From contig ONIF01000085.1 in the NCBI GenBank assembly GCA_900317795.1, positions 1 to 9,947 of the forward strand: a stretch of 9,947 nucleotides of DNA, read 5' to 3'. The notes below the pieces were generated by a model. The model was not told where the DNA came from, ran no database searches, and worked only from the letters and a program-made list of their open reading frames with translations. The stretch's first letter is position 1, and each line of letters opens with the position of its first letter. Positions 1-6,324 of this stretch are shown piece after piece. A program made the translations under genes and the position numbers. The DNA is from an uncultured Eubacteriales bacterium (GTDB lineage Bacteria > Bacillota > Clostridia > Oscillospirales > Acutalibacteraceae).

Positions 1-99
1 ATATTCAATATGTGTAACGGGTGCTTGGATCAGCGACCATATAAGCGTATTTGCAGGTCGGACGGGAGTTGGAAATTTCTTTGTTTCTGTTGGTAATGG
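1..99. repeat. Terminal direct repeat, left copy (circular overlap)
   Basis: These 99 bases are repeated exactly at 9849-9947. Base 1 corresponds to base 9849 and base 99 to base 9947, with no mismatch that I can find. The repeat lies in the middle of a gene whose frame continues through the join, so it is an assembly overlap of a circular molecule and not a biological long terminal repeat. The unique circle is 9848 bp. Confidence 0.95.
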
Positions 100-475
100 A
101 TTTATGTCAATGTGTGATGGCGTAGGGTATTTTCTGAATTGCGCTGTAGGCACGCTACAAGGCGCTACAGGCGATTTTGCGGCAAGGGGTATAGTAGTTT
201 ATACCTCTTTTGCTGTTGCAGGGCTTTTAACGGCGTTTCTGGGGGTCTGGAAGGGCATTCCGAAGCTAAAAGAAAAATTCAGGAAAATTTTGAATACATA
301 TAGGCAAAACGGAGTTGTTGGCTATAAGAAAGCTATGACCGTGTCTCTTTGCGTTATTGCTTTATGTTTTGCGATTTTGCTTGCCGAATATGCTATGGTC
401 AATGTCATCGGTGTTTGGCTGCTGATGTCCGTGGGATTGAATCTGACATATCATTTTGCGACATACGACAGGTAA
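1..475 (+). CDS. Coiled-coil membrane protein of the mob region, C-terminal part (gene continues from 9313-9848)
   Basis: This is the distal part of a gene that starts at about 9313 and crosses the circular join. Reading starts in frame at base 2 and ends at TAA 473-475; the complete protein would be 336 residues. This part holds the membrane portion. One hydrophobic stretch spans the join (WILMVYSICVTGAWI). A second (FAVAGLLTAFLGVW) is at about 210-255. A long third one (VSLCVIALCFAILLAEYAMV, then a further hydrophobic run) is at about 340-450. A basic loop (KGIPKLKEKFRKIL) lies between the second and third. An ATG at 104 could be mistaken for the start, but the frame is open far upstream. 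I do not recognise a biochemical function. From memory it resembles the uncharacterised DUF6040-type proteins found beside MobA/L relaxases, which I could not verify. A role in mobilisation or at the membrane is inferred only from position. Confidence 0.75.
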   Translation, partial: YSICVTGAWISDHISVFAGRTGVGNFFVSVGNGFMSMCDGVGYFLNCAVGTLQGATGDFAARGIVVYTSFAVAGLLTAFLGVWKGIPKLKEKFRKILNTYRQNGVVGYKKAMTVSLCVIALCFAILLAEYAMVNVIGVWLLMSVGLNLTYHFATYDR

Positions 476-652
476 ATCGAAATCCTAAAAATTACACTAA
501 TTTTGATTTACTCGGGATGCTTTTTCCGGCGTTTGTCGGCTATTTAAACAAATATCATTGAATTTTTTCTGTATTTGTGGTAATATGATATGCAAGTAAT
601 TATTTGTATCTTTGCACTTGGGCGAATCTTCAGAAATTTCACATTCAAGGGG
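476..652. other. Intergenic stretch before the surface-protein promoter
   Basis: AT-rich spacer between the stop codon of the membrane-protein gene and the promoter at 653. The only structure seen is a weak CCGGC/GTCGG hairpin near 526-540, followed by CTATTT, which may end transcription of the mob region. No convincing coding sequence is visible; a short frame through 349-561 is out of frame with the real gene and lacks a ribosome binding site. Confidence 0.5.
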
Positions 653-681
653 TTGACAAAGCCATGTTTATCGTCTACAAT
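653..681 (+). promoter_or_regulatory. Sigma-A-type promoter of the surface-protein gene
   Basis: TTGACA at 653-658 is a perfect -35 box. A 17-base spacer leads to TACAAT at 676-681 (5 of 6 to the -10 consensus). Transcription should start near 688, inside a short (GACA)3 run at 684-697. The resulting leader is about 155 bases long and contains a terminator-like hairpin before the gene at 846. Confidence 0.8.
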
Positions 682-734
682 GCGACAGACAGACAGATAA
701 CTATACCCTTTTTACGGGTGAATATATAACACTT

Positions 735-777
735 AAAACACGCTGACGGGCTTTTGCGCCCTGGAAGCGTGTTTTTT
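735..777 (+). terminator. Intrinsic terminator or attenuator hairpin in the leader of the surface-protein gene
   Basis: An outer stem AACACGCT (737-744) pairs with AGCGTGTT (766-773), and an inner stem GGGC/GCCC (748-751 with 758-761) pairs inside it. A run of six T follows (772-777). It lies between the promoter (653-681) and the start codon at 846, so it would stop most transcripts after about 90 bases unless it is overcome. A smaller hairpin, ACCC/GGGT (705-708 with 716-719), precedes it. A second AACAC at 727-731 could compete for the 3' arm. Either a short terminated RNA or regulated readthrough is possible. I see no known riboswitch consensus. Confidence 0.65.
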
Positions 778-845
778 ATTGGATTGATCGGCGGCAGCGG
801 TGACCGCCCTTTGATAAATAAATAATTCCGGAAGGAGAAATGAAA

Positions 846-3800
846 ATGGCAAAAAAAGTAACAAAAAAAGCCCTGTTGGCCAGTGTGCTGTCGCTCTCAA
901 TCTGCACAACCATGCTGATAGGTACGTCCTACGCATGGTTCACCGACAGCGTGACTTCATCGGGCAACATTATCAAGTCCGGTACTTTACAAGTCGGTAT
1001 GAACTGGGCGAACGGCAAAGAAAATCTTGACGAGGCGACCTGGAATGATGTAGAACAGGACGGCATTGACCCGATGTTCTACTACGACCTGTGGGAGCCG
1101 GGCTATGTGCAGGCAAGACACATTCAGGTATTCAACAAGGGGTCACTTGCCCTCAAGTACAACCTGACGATTCTGCCGGCAGAAAACAGCAACTATGACC
1201 CCGATGCAGAGGACAACATCGCCAGTGTCATTGATGTGTATTTCTATGACCCGGCACAGCCGCTGTCCGACCGTGCCGAACTGACGGATGCCAACAAGAT
1301 CGGCACACTGAAAGACCTCATCGCTGACCCGACCATTTTGGCGGCAGACACACAGGGACATCTCTCTGCGAAAGCCGCAGGCGAAGCAGACTATCCGAAC
1401 AAAACCGTCACACTGGCTCTCAAGATGCAGGAAACCGCCGGCAACGAGTATCAGGACAAGGAGATTAGTGCAGGCTTTGATGTGAAGCTGTTTGCTACCC
1501 AGTGGACAGAAGAAGAAGACACCTTTGATGAGCTGTATGACAAGATGGCAACCTACGACAGCACAAATGTTACCAACGATCTCCATCTCTCAAACAATGG
1601 TGCAACTGTAACTGTTCCGGCAGGCTCTGCAAATGTTAACGACGTATTTTTGCTTAATGTTACCAACAACGGCAACAACACAGATACTGACGGCAAAACT
1701 ACCGCTTCTTTTGACGTTAAACTCTTTAAAAACGGTACGGAACTTTCCTCTGCCGATATCAATAATACAGAATACACTGTAGAACTTGATGTAGGCCCGA
1801 ATCTTGATGTTGTAGGCGTATATCACAACAGTGTGCCGGTTCTCGACTATACCTATAACGCCACAACGGGTATCGTTACATTCAAGACAAAGAGCTTCAG
1901 CCCGTTCACGGTTGAATACCATGAACCCAAGCTGATTACTTTTGACGGCAACACAGGCAGTGGCACAATGGAAAATCAAACGGTTTATGCCGGCGAAGAA
2001 GCACAGCTTGCCAACAACGCCTTCGAAAAGACGGGTTACAGCTTTGCAGGCTGGGCGGAAACCGCAAACGGTGAAGTTGCCTACAATGACGGCGAATCCG
2101 TGAAATTTACCGAATCAAAAACACTCTATGCAAAATGGAATGCCAACCCCTATCAGATTTCGTTCAATGCCAACGGCGGTACAGGCAATATGGCTAATCA
2201 AACCATCTATTACGACCAGACCGCAAACCTTACGACAGTAGGCTTTACAAAAGACGGCTATAATTTCGTAGGTTGGGCAACAGAGGAAAACGGTGCGAAA
2301 GTTTATGATAACGGTGCATCTTACACCATGCAGAGTACAACGACCGTAACACTCTATGCTGTATGGTCAGCGATTGACTATGACGTTGTGTTCAACTCAA
2401 ACGGCGGTTCCGGCACAATGGCAAATCAGACCATCACTTTCGATGATACCGCAAAACTGACGAAAAATGCATTCACAAAGACAGGCTACAGCTTTGCAGG
2501 CTGGGCAACAACTGCTGACGGCTATGCAACTATCCTTGATGAAGCCGATTACAAAATGGAAACTGTCGGCGGTGTAACACTCTATGCCACATGGACAGCC
2601 AATAACTATGACGTTGTGTTCAACGCAAACGGCGGTACAGGCAATATGGCAAATCAGAGTATTGCCTATGATTCAAAGGCAAATCTGAACGCTAACGCCT
2701 TCGAAAAGACAGGCTACAGCTTTGCAGGCTGGGCAACATCTGCTGACGGTGCTGTAGCATACAATGACGGTGCAGAATACACAATGGCAACTGTCGGCGG
2801 TGTAACACTCTATGCAAAGTGGACAGCCAATAACTATGACGTTGTGTTCAACGCAAACGGCGGTTCCGGCAATATGGCAAATCAAAGTATTGCCTATGAT
2901 TCAACGGTAAATCTGACCGCCAACGCATTTACAAGAACAGGCTACAGCTTTGCAGGCTGGGCAACATCCGCAAACGGTAATGTTGTTTACACTGACGGTG
3001 CAGAATACACAATGAATACCGAAGGTGCAACACTCTATGCAGTGTGGACAGAAATCAAACCCAACAGTGTGACCATCAAGAAGGACGGCACTGCCACCAC
3101 GTCTGTAACCACCACGACAGGTCAGACCTTTACGCTTACGGCTGAGGTCGCTCCTGGCACATCCCTTGACACCAGTGTTTCATGGTCATCAAGCAACACG
3201 AACGTGGCAGAGGTTAATTCATCAGGTCTTGTCACAGCAAAAACAACAACAGGCACAGCCACCATCAGGGCAACCTGCAACGGTAACACAAGCGTTTACA
3301 AAGAATGTACAGTGGCGGTTCTGCTTCCTGTTTCGTATCGTGAATACAACGCAGGAACATTTACCACAAAGACGGCAAATGTTGTTCCGCTCACTGCGAA
3401 CATGACCACACTTAATAATACCGGCATTTCTAACGGCTGGTATGCTGTTACAGAGGACGTCACCATCTCTGGTCGTATCACTGTAAGCGGTACAGTCCAC
3501 CTCATTCTCTGCGACGGCAAGACACTGACGGCAAGTAGTGGCGTCAGCGTCAACAGCGGCAACACGCTGAACATCTATTCACAGTCTGAAGGCAGCAATC
3601 AAGGCAGTCTGAGCGCAACCAGCAATTCTAGAGGCCCGGCCGTTATCGGCGGTAGCGGTAAGAATCAAAGCGGCGGTACAATCGTAATAAACGGCGGTAA
3701 TATCACGGCAACCGGCGGTGACTACTCTGCCGGTATCGGTGGCGGTAATCGTGGAAGTGGCGGTAATATCACCATCAACGGCGGTACGGTTACGGTAAAC

Positions 3801-4214
3801 AGCTCAGGCGATTCCGGTATCGGCGGCGGATTTCAGGGAGCCGGCGGTACAATCACCATCAACGGCGGTACGGTTACGGCAACCAGCGGTAAAGGTGGTG
3901 CCGGTATCGGCGGCGGATATAATGGAGCCGGCGGTACAATCACCATCAACGGCGGTACAGTCACGGCAAAATCCACTTATGCTGGTGCCGGAATCGGTGG
4001 CGGTCAATATGGAGCCGGCGCTAATGTCACCGTAACCGGCGGTACAGTCATAGCGACCGGTGATGATGCAAATGGCATTGGCCGCGGTTATAAAGCCAGC
4101 GATATTGGTAGCTTAACAGTAACCGGAGGTTTGAAGGTTTACAAAGATTACAACTGTACTCAGGTAAATACAGACTATGCCAATACGAGAACTACCATCA
4201 TGGTCATAAAATAA
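846..4214 (+). CDS. Large secreted surface protein with SipW-type signal, InlB-type repeats, Big_2 domain and glycine-rich beta-helix-like repeats
   Basis: Encodes 1122 residues. The ATG at 846 is preferred over 840 because AAGGAG sits 8 bases before it, against only 2 before 840. Domains in order: residues 1-35, a basic start, hydrophobic run and TSYAWFTDS, the TasA/CalY-like signal normally cut by a SipW-type peptidase; about 35-235, a TasA-like beta domain; about 240-360, an Ig-like segment ending SFSPFTVEY; 362-739, five Listeria-Bacteroides (InlB_B/Flg_new) repeats with the signature GYSFAGWA and LYAKW; 740-825, a bacterial Ig-like Big_2 domain (VSWSSSNTNVAEVNSSGLVT); about 930-1095, repeats of IGGG...GGTITINGGTVTA expected to form a beta-helix. 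There is no LPXTG motif and no C-terminal membrane helix, so it is probably secreted, fibre-forming or non-covalently attached. No sipW is present, so processing must rely on the host. Adhesion is inferred from the domain types. Confidence 0.88.
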   Translation: MAKKVTKKALLASVLSLSICTTMLIGTSYAWFTDSVTSSGNIIKSGTLQVGMNWANGKENLDEATWNDVEQDGIDPMFYYDLWEPGYVQARHIQVFNKGSLALKYNLTILPAENSNYDPDAEDNIASVIDVYFYDPAQPLSDRAELTDANKIGTLKDLIADPTILAADTQGHLSAKAAGEADYPNKTVTLALKMQETAGNEYQDKEISAGFDVKLFATQWTEEEDTFDELYDKMATYDSTNVTNDLHLSNNGATVTVPAGSANVNDVFLLNVTNNGNNTDTDGKTTASFDVKLFKNGTELSSADINNTEYTVELDVGPNLDVVGVYHNSVPVLDYTYNATTGIVTFKTKSFSPFTVEYHEPKLITFDGNTGSGTMENQTVYAGEEAQLANNAFEKTGYSFAGWAETANGEVAYNDGESVKFTESKTLYAKWNANPYQISFNANGGTGNMANQTIYYDQTANLTTVGFTKDGYNFVGWATEENGAKVYDNGASYTMQSTTTVTLYAVWSAIDYDVVFNSNGGSGTMANQTITFDDTAKLTKNAFTKTGYSFAGWATTADGYATILDEADYKMETVGGVTLYATWTANNYDVVFNANGGTGNMANQSIAYDSKANLNANAFEKTGYSFAGWATSADGAVAYNDGAEYTMATVGGVTLYAKWTANNYDVVFNANGGSGNMANQSIAYDSTVNLTANAFTRTGYSFAGWATSANGNVVYTDGAEYTMNTEGATLYAVWTEIKPNSVTIKKDGTATTSVTTTTGQTFTLTAEVAPGTSLDTSVSWSSSNTNVAEVNSSGLVTAKTTTGTATIRATCNGNTSVYKECTVAVLLPVSYREYNAGTFTTKTANVVPLTANMTTLNNTGISNGWYAVTEDVTISGRITVSGTVHLILCDGKTLTASSGVSVNSGNTLNIYSQSEGSNQGSLSATSNSRGPAVIGGSGKNQSGGTIVINGGNITATGGDYSAGIGGGNRGSGGNITINGGTVTVNSSGDSGIGGGFQGAGGTITINGGTVTATSGKGGAGIGGGYNGAGGTITINGGTVTAKSTYAGAGIGGGQYGAGANVTVTGGTVIATGDDANGIGRGYKASDIGSLTVTGGLKVYKDYNCTQVNTDYANTRTTIMVIK
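2151..3062 (+). repeat. Four tandem 228-bp repeats inside the surface-protein gene (InlB-type domains 2-5)
   Basis: Equivalent codons (the aromatic residue before the VVF/ISF strand) fall at 2151, 2379, 2607 and 2835, exactly 228 bases (76 residues) apart. A diverged first unit of 74 residues begins at 1929. Units 4 and 5 are nearly identical at the DNA level over long stretches, including the NNYDVVFNANGG region and GYSFAGWATSA. This indicates recent duplication or homogenisation, and the copy number could change by recombination or be collapsed in a short-read assembly. Confidence 0.88.
3645..4125 (+). repeat. Glycine-rich 28-30 residue repeats at the surface-protein C-terminal region
   Basis: Five successive units begin IGG(G/S) and contain GG-(T/N)-I-x-I-N-G-G-x-(V/I)-T, each 28-30 codons long. 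Two adjacent units starting at 3818 and 3905 are both exactly 29 codons and share most of their DNA sequence. The periodicity and short-hydrophobic/glycine pattern fit a right-handed beta-helix or a carbohydrate-binding beta-solenoid; the fold is inferred. The last unit degenerates into GIGRGYKASD before the 30-residue tail. Confidence 0.75.
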
Positions 4215-4242
4215 GCATTTTTTTCCTTTAGATTTTAGCACC

Positions 4243-4280
4243 CCCCCGCACCTGTCCCTGACGGGTGCGGGGGCTTTTTT
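4243..4280 (+). terminator. Rho-independent terminator of the surface-protein gene
   Basis: A perfect 10-base-pair GC-rich stem, CCCCCGCACC (4243-4252) with GGTGCGGGGG (4264-4273), is followed by CTTTTTT (4274-4280). It lies 28 bases after the TAA at 4212-4214. Confidence 0.92.
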
Positions 4281-4378
4281 GGTTTGCCCGAACCGAAAGG
4301 GGCAGTAACTTGGCGGTGAAAGTCCGCTACATACTCAACTAATGGGCAGCCTCCTACACGATTCCGCCTTATTTCTAA
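4281..4378 (+). other. Possible remnant of group II intron RNA
   Basis: The stretch GCAGTAACTTGGCGGTGAAA, followed by GTCCGCTAC (4303-4330), has the GGTGAAAGTCC core and short flanking GCGG/CCGC stem that I associate with domain I of bacterial group II introns. A GCCC/GGGC hairpin precedes it. There is no reverse transcriptase gene, no domain V seen and no clear GTGYG 5' end, so at most this is a fragment. The resemblance is from memory. Confidence 0.3.
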
Positions 4379-4558
4379 GGAAAAAATAAAGATCTGTATC
4401 GTGAAGCATTTCCCTTTGATTGTGCGTTAAAGGACAGGCCTTTCTGCATTCCCGGAAGCGGAGATATGAAACTGCAATTCTTCAACGTGTATGACATTTG
4501 CAGGTTTATTGAAATATTGCTGAATTGCCATCCCAAAAAGCCAACGATTATAAACACT
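4379..4558 (+). pseudogene. Fragment of an NAD-dependent epimerase/dehydratase gene
   Basis: An open stretch after TAA 4376-4378, with no start codon of its own at the left end, translates to about 60 residues. These look like the substrate-binding part of an extended short-chain dehydrogenase (sugar-nucleotide epimerase type). Visible pieces are LYREAFPFDCAL, IPGSGDMKLQFFNVYDICRF and IEILLNCHPKKP, matching the family pattern in which PG-G-MKLQF-V-DLCR-IE---HP is followed by an NVG strand. Similarity seems to stop at about IINT; the frame then runs into AT-rich sequence and ends at about 4607-4609. The Rossmann domain with its GxxGxxG motif and the YxxxK site are absent. It cannot be functional and probably marks captured chromosomal DNA beside the cargo gene. 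Confidence 0.6.
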
Positions 4559-4656
4559 GATAAAATATATTTACAAAATGCCAAAAATGATAATTACAAA
4601 CATTTGTAAATGTTATTTAATTTTACAAACAAATTGAATAAATAAGACAAAATAAT

Positions 4657-4694
4657 AAAAAACGTACCTTTCATTTCTGATCGGTACGTTTTTT
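4657..4694 (-). terminator. Bidirectional intrinsic terminator after the nuclease gene
   Basis: AAAAAACGTACC (4657-4668) and GGTACGTTTTTT (4683-4694) form a perfect 12-base-pair stem around a 14-base loop. Read on the minus strand it follows the rpn stop at 4697 within a few bases and ends in a U run. It is equally good on the plus strand, so it insulates the rep-rpn operon from the convergent cargo gene. The 98 bases between 4559 and 4656 are AT-rich and show nothing else. Confidence 0.9.
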
Positions 4695-4696
4695 GG

Positions 4697-4909
4697 TTAT
4701 GTGGACAAACCCGCTTTTTTTGTAAATTCCTCAACAGGCATTTTAGCCTGTGCTGCCGCTTGAATGACTGTGATAATACCATTCTTTACCAAATCGGCAA
4801 GCGTAGTGATGATTCCTTCCTCTTTGCCTTCAATTCTGCCTTCAGCTCTGCCTTTTGCTTCGCCTTCAGTCAATAATTCTTCTGCCCAATCCTCAACTGC
4901 TTTACACAT
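4697..4909 (-). CDS. Intragenic small protein: C-terminal 70 residues of the Rpn nuclease (candidate RpnS-type antitoxin)
   Basis: An ATG at 4909, in frame with the nuclease gene (codon 257 from the 5677 start), is preceded by AAAGGAG at 4919-4925, 9 bases away. That is a better ribosome binding site than the one in front of the full-length gene. The product starts MCKAVEDWAEELL, runs through GEAKGRAEGRIEGKEEG and ends at the shared stop, giving 70 residues, mostly helical and charged. In E. coli Rpn genes a short C-terminal protein made from within the gene binds and blocks the long form. The position and strength of this internal start fit that arrangement, but its expression here is inferred. 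Confidence 0.6.
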   Translation of the reverse strand: MCKAVEDWAEELLTEGEAKGRAEGRIEGKEEGIITTLADLVKNGIITVIQAAAQAKMPVEEFTKKAGLST

Positions 4910-5677
4910 GTTTACCGTCTCCTTTCTGGTTTCGTAATCAATCCTGAAATCGCCGAATGTGGTTATCATTTCAGCAGCATCTATCGGTAAGTTTCCAAAT
5001 TTTGTTTTATCCGTAGCAATTTGCTTTATTCTCTTCTTGTCTTTGGAGTATTTTATGAATTCAAGAACAGTTCCTAATTCCGTTTGAAACGCACCTAATT
5101 CATCATCATTGATATCTGCAGGGGTAATCAGATTCAGCTTATAGTCAGGAATGTATTTCAACAGGCTTTCGTCTCTGACTGTCAACATTTCGTGCAGCGA
5201 TTTAGGTGCATCCCACGAACCTGCACCAAGATAGATTGTCAATGTTATCACAGGTAATAATTTATCAGATTTGTAAAAACCTGAAAGAAACTCACCGACA
5301 TTTTCAGTTTTATCCTTGTGACTTCTGTGCGTTTTTGTGATAGCTTCGATCTGTTCCGTATATTGAATAGCATCATACAGCATATTTCTGGCGGGCATGG
5401 CATAATGCAACTCGGATTGAAGTTCCACCGCTAATAACAGATAGGTACAATCCTTATCTGATTTTGCACTGACTATTTTTATCAGATCTCTCTGTTTCTG
5501 CACAGGAGAAGCTTTTCCATCCTGCCCATAAGGCAGAGTAATTGCTGTTGTATCAAGTGGTTTTAGCTGATCCGGCTGAATGACCTGTCTGCCACCATAC
5601 AAGTAAAAATTGAACAAATCGGCAAAGCGGGCATTATCCTGTAAATACTTTTTAGAAACAGCATCTTTATCTGACAT
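4697..5677 (-). CDS. Rpn-family PD-(D/E)XK nuclease (recombination-promoting nuclease / YhgA-like)
   Basis: Encodes 326 residues from ATG 5677 (MSDKD). AAGGA at 5688-5692 lies 10 bases before this ATG. An ATG at 5683 and a GTG at 5686 are also in frame but sit 4 and 1 bases from the site. Counting from 5677, the Rpn-type nuclease core is visible: RD at about 63-64 (QRDLIK), then AVELQ with E85-x-Q87, then HYAMPAR and YDAIQY, the pattern of firmicute members of this family. The C-terminal region (about 255-326) has a KGRAEGRIEGKEEG run and a helical tail typical of Rpn proteins. Known Rpn proteins are DNA endonucleases linked to RecA-independent recombination and, in Escherichia coli, phage defence. 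Here it is third in the rep operon and may be toxic unless checked by its own C-terminal product (4697-4909). Activity is inferred. Confidence 0.85.
   Translation of the reverse strand: MSDKDAVSKKYLQDNARFADLFNFYLYGGRQVIQPDQLKPLDTTAITLPYGQDGKASPVQKQRDLIKIVSAKSDKDCTYLLLAVELQSELHYAMPARNMLYDAIQYTEQIEAITKTHRSHKDKTENVGEFLSGFYKSDKLLPVITLTIYLGAGSWDAPKSLHEMLTVRDESLLKYIPDYKLNLITPADINDDELGAFQTELGTVLEFIKYSKDKKRIKQIATDKTKFGNLPIDAAEMITTFGDFRIDYETRKETVNMCKAVEDWAEELLTEGEAKGRAEGRIEGKEEGIITTLADLVKNGIITVIQAAAQAKMPVEEFTKKAGLST
4919..4925 (-). promoter_or_regulatory. Internal Shine-Dalgarno site in the rpn gene
   Basis: AAAGGAG on the minus strand, 9 bases upstream of the in-frame ATG at 4909. It encodes part of ...RKETVN in the long protein, so the codons are constrained, yet they give a full-length consensus site. 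This decides the start of the proposed short Rpn product. Confidence 0.65.
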
Positions 5678-5698
5678 TTTCATCACGTCCTTGTGTAT

Positions 5699-5728
5699 AT
5701 CATATATCGCTTACATTTCATCTGTCAA
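5699..5728 (-). promoter_or_regulatory. Candidate promoter directly before the rpn gene
   Basis: On the minus strand TTGACA (5728-5723), an 18-base spacer and TATGAT (5704-5699) form a near-consensus promoter at the end of the preceding gene. The start point would fall near 5692, right at the AAGGA ribosome binding site. The leader would be only about 9-15 bases, which weakens the case; rpn may also be read from the rep promoter. Confidence 0.45.
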
Positions 5729-6289
5729 TCAGTTATTTTTCTTTCCGAAAAACTTTGAGAAAAAGCCTTGTTTCTGCTTTGGCTGCTCTGGATCATCCGG
5801 AACAGAATTTTCTTTGCTGTTGCTTTGATCGGTAAGCTGTTGTTGGATAGTTCCGGCGTGAAGTGCCTGAGAAGCTGTCAATGCTGCTGTTATGTTCTCC
5901 ATAGCAGCAGTGATTTGTTCGATTTGCTTGTCTTTAGAAACGATTTGTTCTTGCAATAAACGAATCTGCTCCTGATATGTCCTGATTTGATCGTCCTTAA
6001 TGCTTAATTGCTCATTCAGAAGAAATAATTGCTTTTGTAAGACATCTATGAGTGCATTTTGGTTTGCGGTTTGCGATTTTACCGGTTCGGTTTGCGATTT
6101 TACCGGTTCGGTTTGCGATTTCTGATTTGCAATTTGCGTTTTTACGTTTTCAATTTGCACCTCTGAAAGCAGATACTTATTGCCGGAACGTTTTAGTTTC
6201 CCTTGCAAACCTAACACAAATATTGCTTTGCTGATTGTTGTTTTGCTTACACCCAACTGCTCAGCGAGTTGTTTGATTGTCATTTCCAT
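5729..6289 (-). CDS. Plasmid replication-associated HTH/coiled-coil protein (RepX/DUF536-like)
   Basis: Encodes 186 residues. Residues 1-45 form a helix-turn-helix (MTIKQLAEQLGVSKTTISKA) followed by a wing-like LKRSGNKYLLSE. About 45-75 is a hydrophilic linker with KSQTEPV repeats. About 78-150 is a coiled coil (LQKQLFLLNEQLSIKDDQIR, then more heptads). The end, GFFSKFFGKKNN, is a short aromatic/basic tail. This order matches the small proteins encoded after Rep_3 initiators on many firmicute plasmids, thought to aid maintenance, segregation or copy control; their exact biochemistry is not settled. It begins 35 bases after rep ends and ends about 50 bases before rpn, all on one strand, so an operon is likely. 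The start has only a weak GGGA site 10 bases upstream; MTIKQL at 6283 is an alternative start. Confidence 0.75.
   Translation of the reverse strand: MEMTIKQLAEQLGVSKTTISKAIFVLGLQGKLKRSGNKYLLSEVQIENVKTQIANQKSQTEPVKSQTEPVKSQTANQNALIDVLQKQLFLLNEQLSIKDDQIRTYQEQIRLLQEQIVSKDKQIEQITAAMENITAALTASQALHAGTIQQQLTDQSNSKENSVPDDPEQPKQKQGFFSKFFGKKNN
6068..6120 (-). repeat. 21-bp tandem repeat in the RepX-like gene
   Basis: Two perfect 21-bp units (6068-6088 and 6089-6109, beginning GGTTTGCGATTTTACC on the plus strand) and an 11-base partial third unit encode the heptapeptide KSQTEPV twice, then KSQT. Shorter GATTTGC and AATTTGC variants continue to about 6160. Because the unit is a multiple of three, changes in copy number would lengthen or shorten the linker without breaking the frame. 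Confidence 0.85.
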
Positions 6290-6324
6290 ATTTTTTCATT
6301 CCCATTTGTGTGGATTTTGGTGTT

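Noticed and set aside
671..690. BlaI/MecI-type operator at the surface-protein promoter
   Set aside because: GTCTACAATGCGACAGAC has only short imperfect symmetry, and no repressor gene of that type is present.
1143..1979. Open frames on the minus strand inside the surface-protein gene (for example 1143-1586 and 1590-1979)
   Set aside because: They lie opposite a well-supported gene, lack ribosome binding sites and give cysteine-rich translations with no recognisable pattern.
4100..4214. LPXTG cell-wall anchor on the surface protein
   Set aside because: The C-terminus ends TTIMVIK with no LPXTG-like motif, hydrophobic segment or basic tail.
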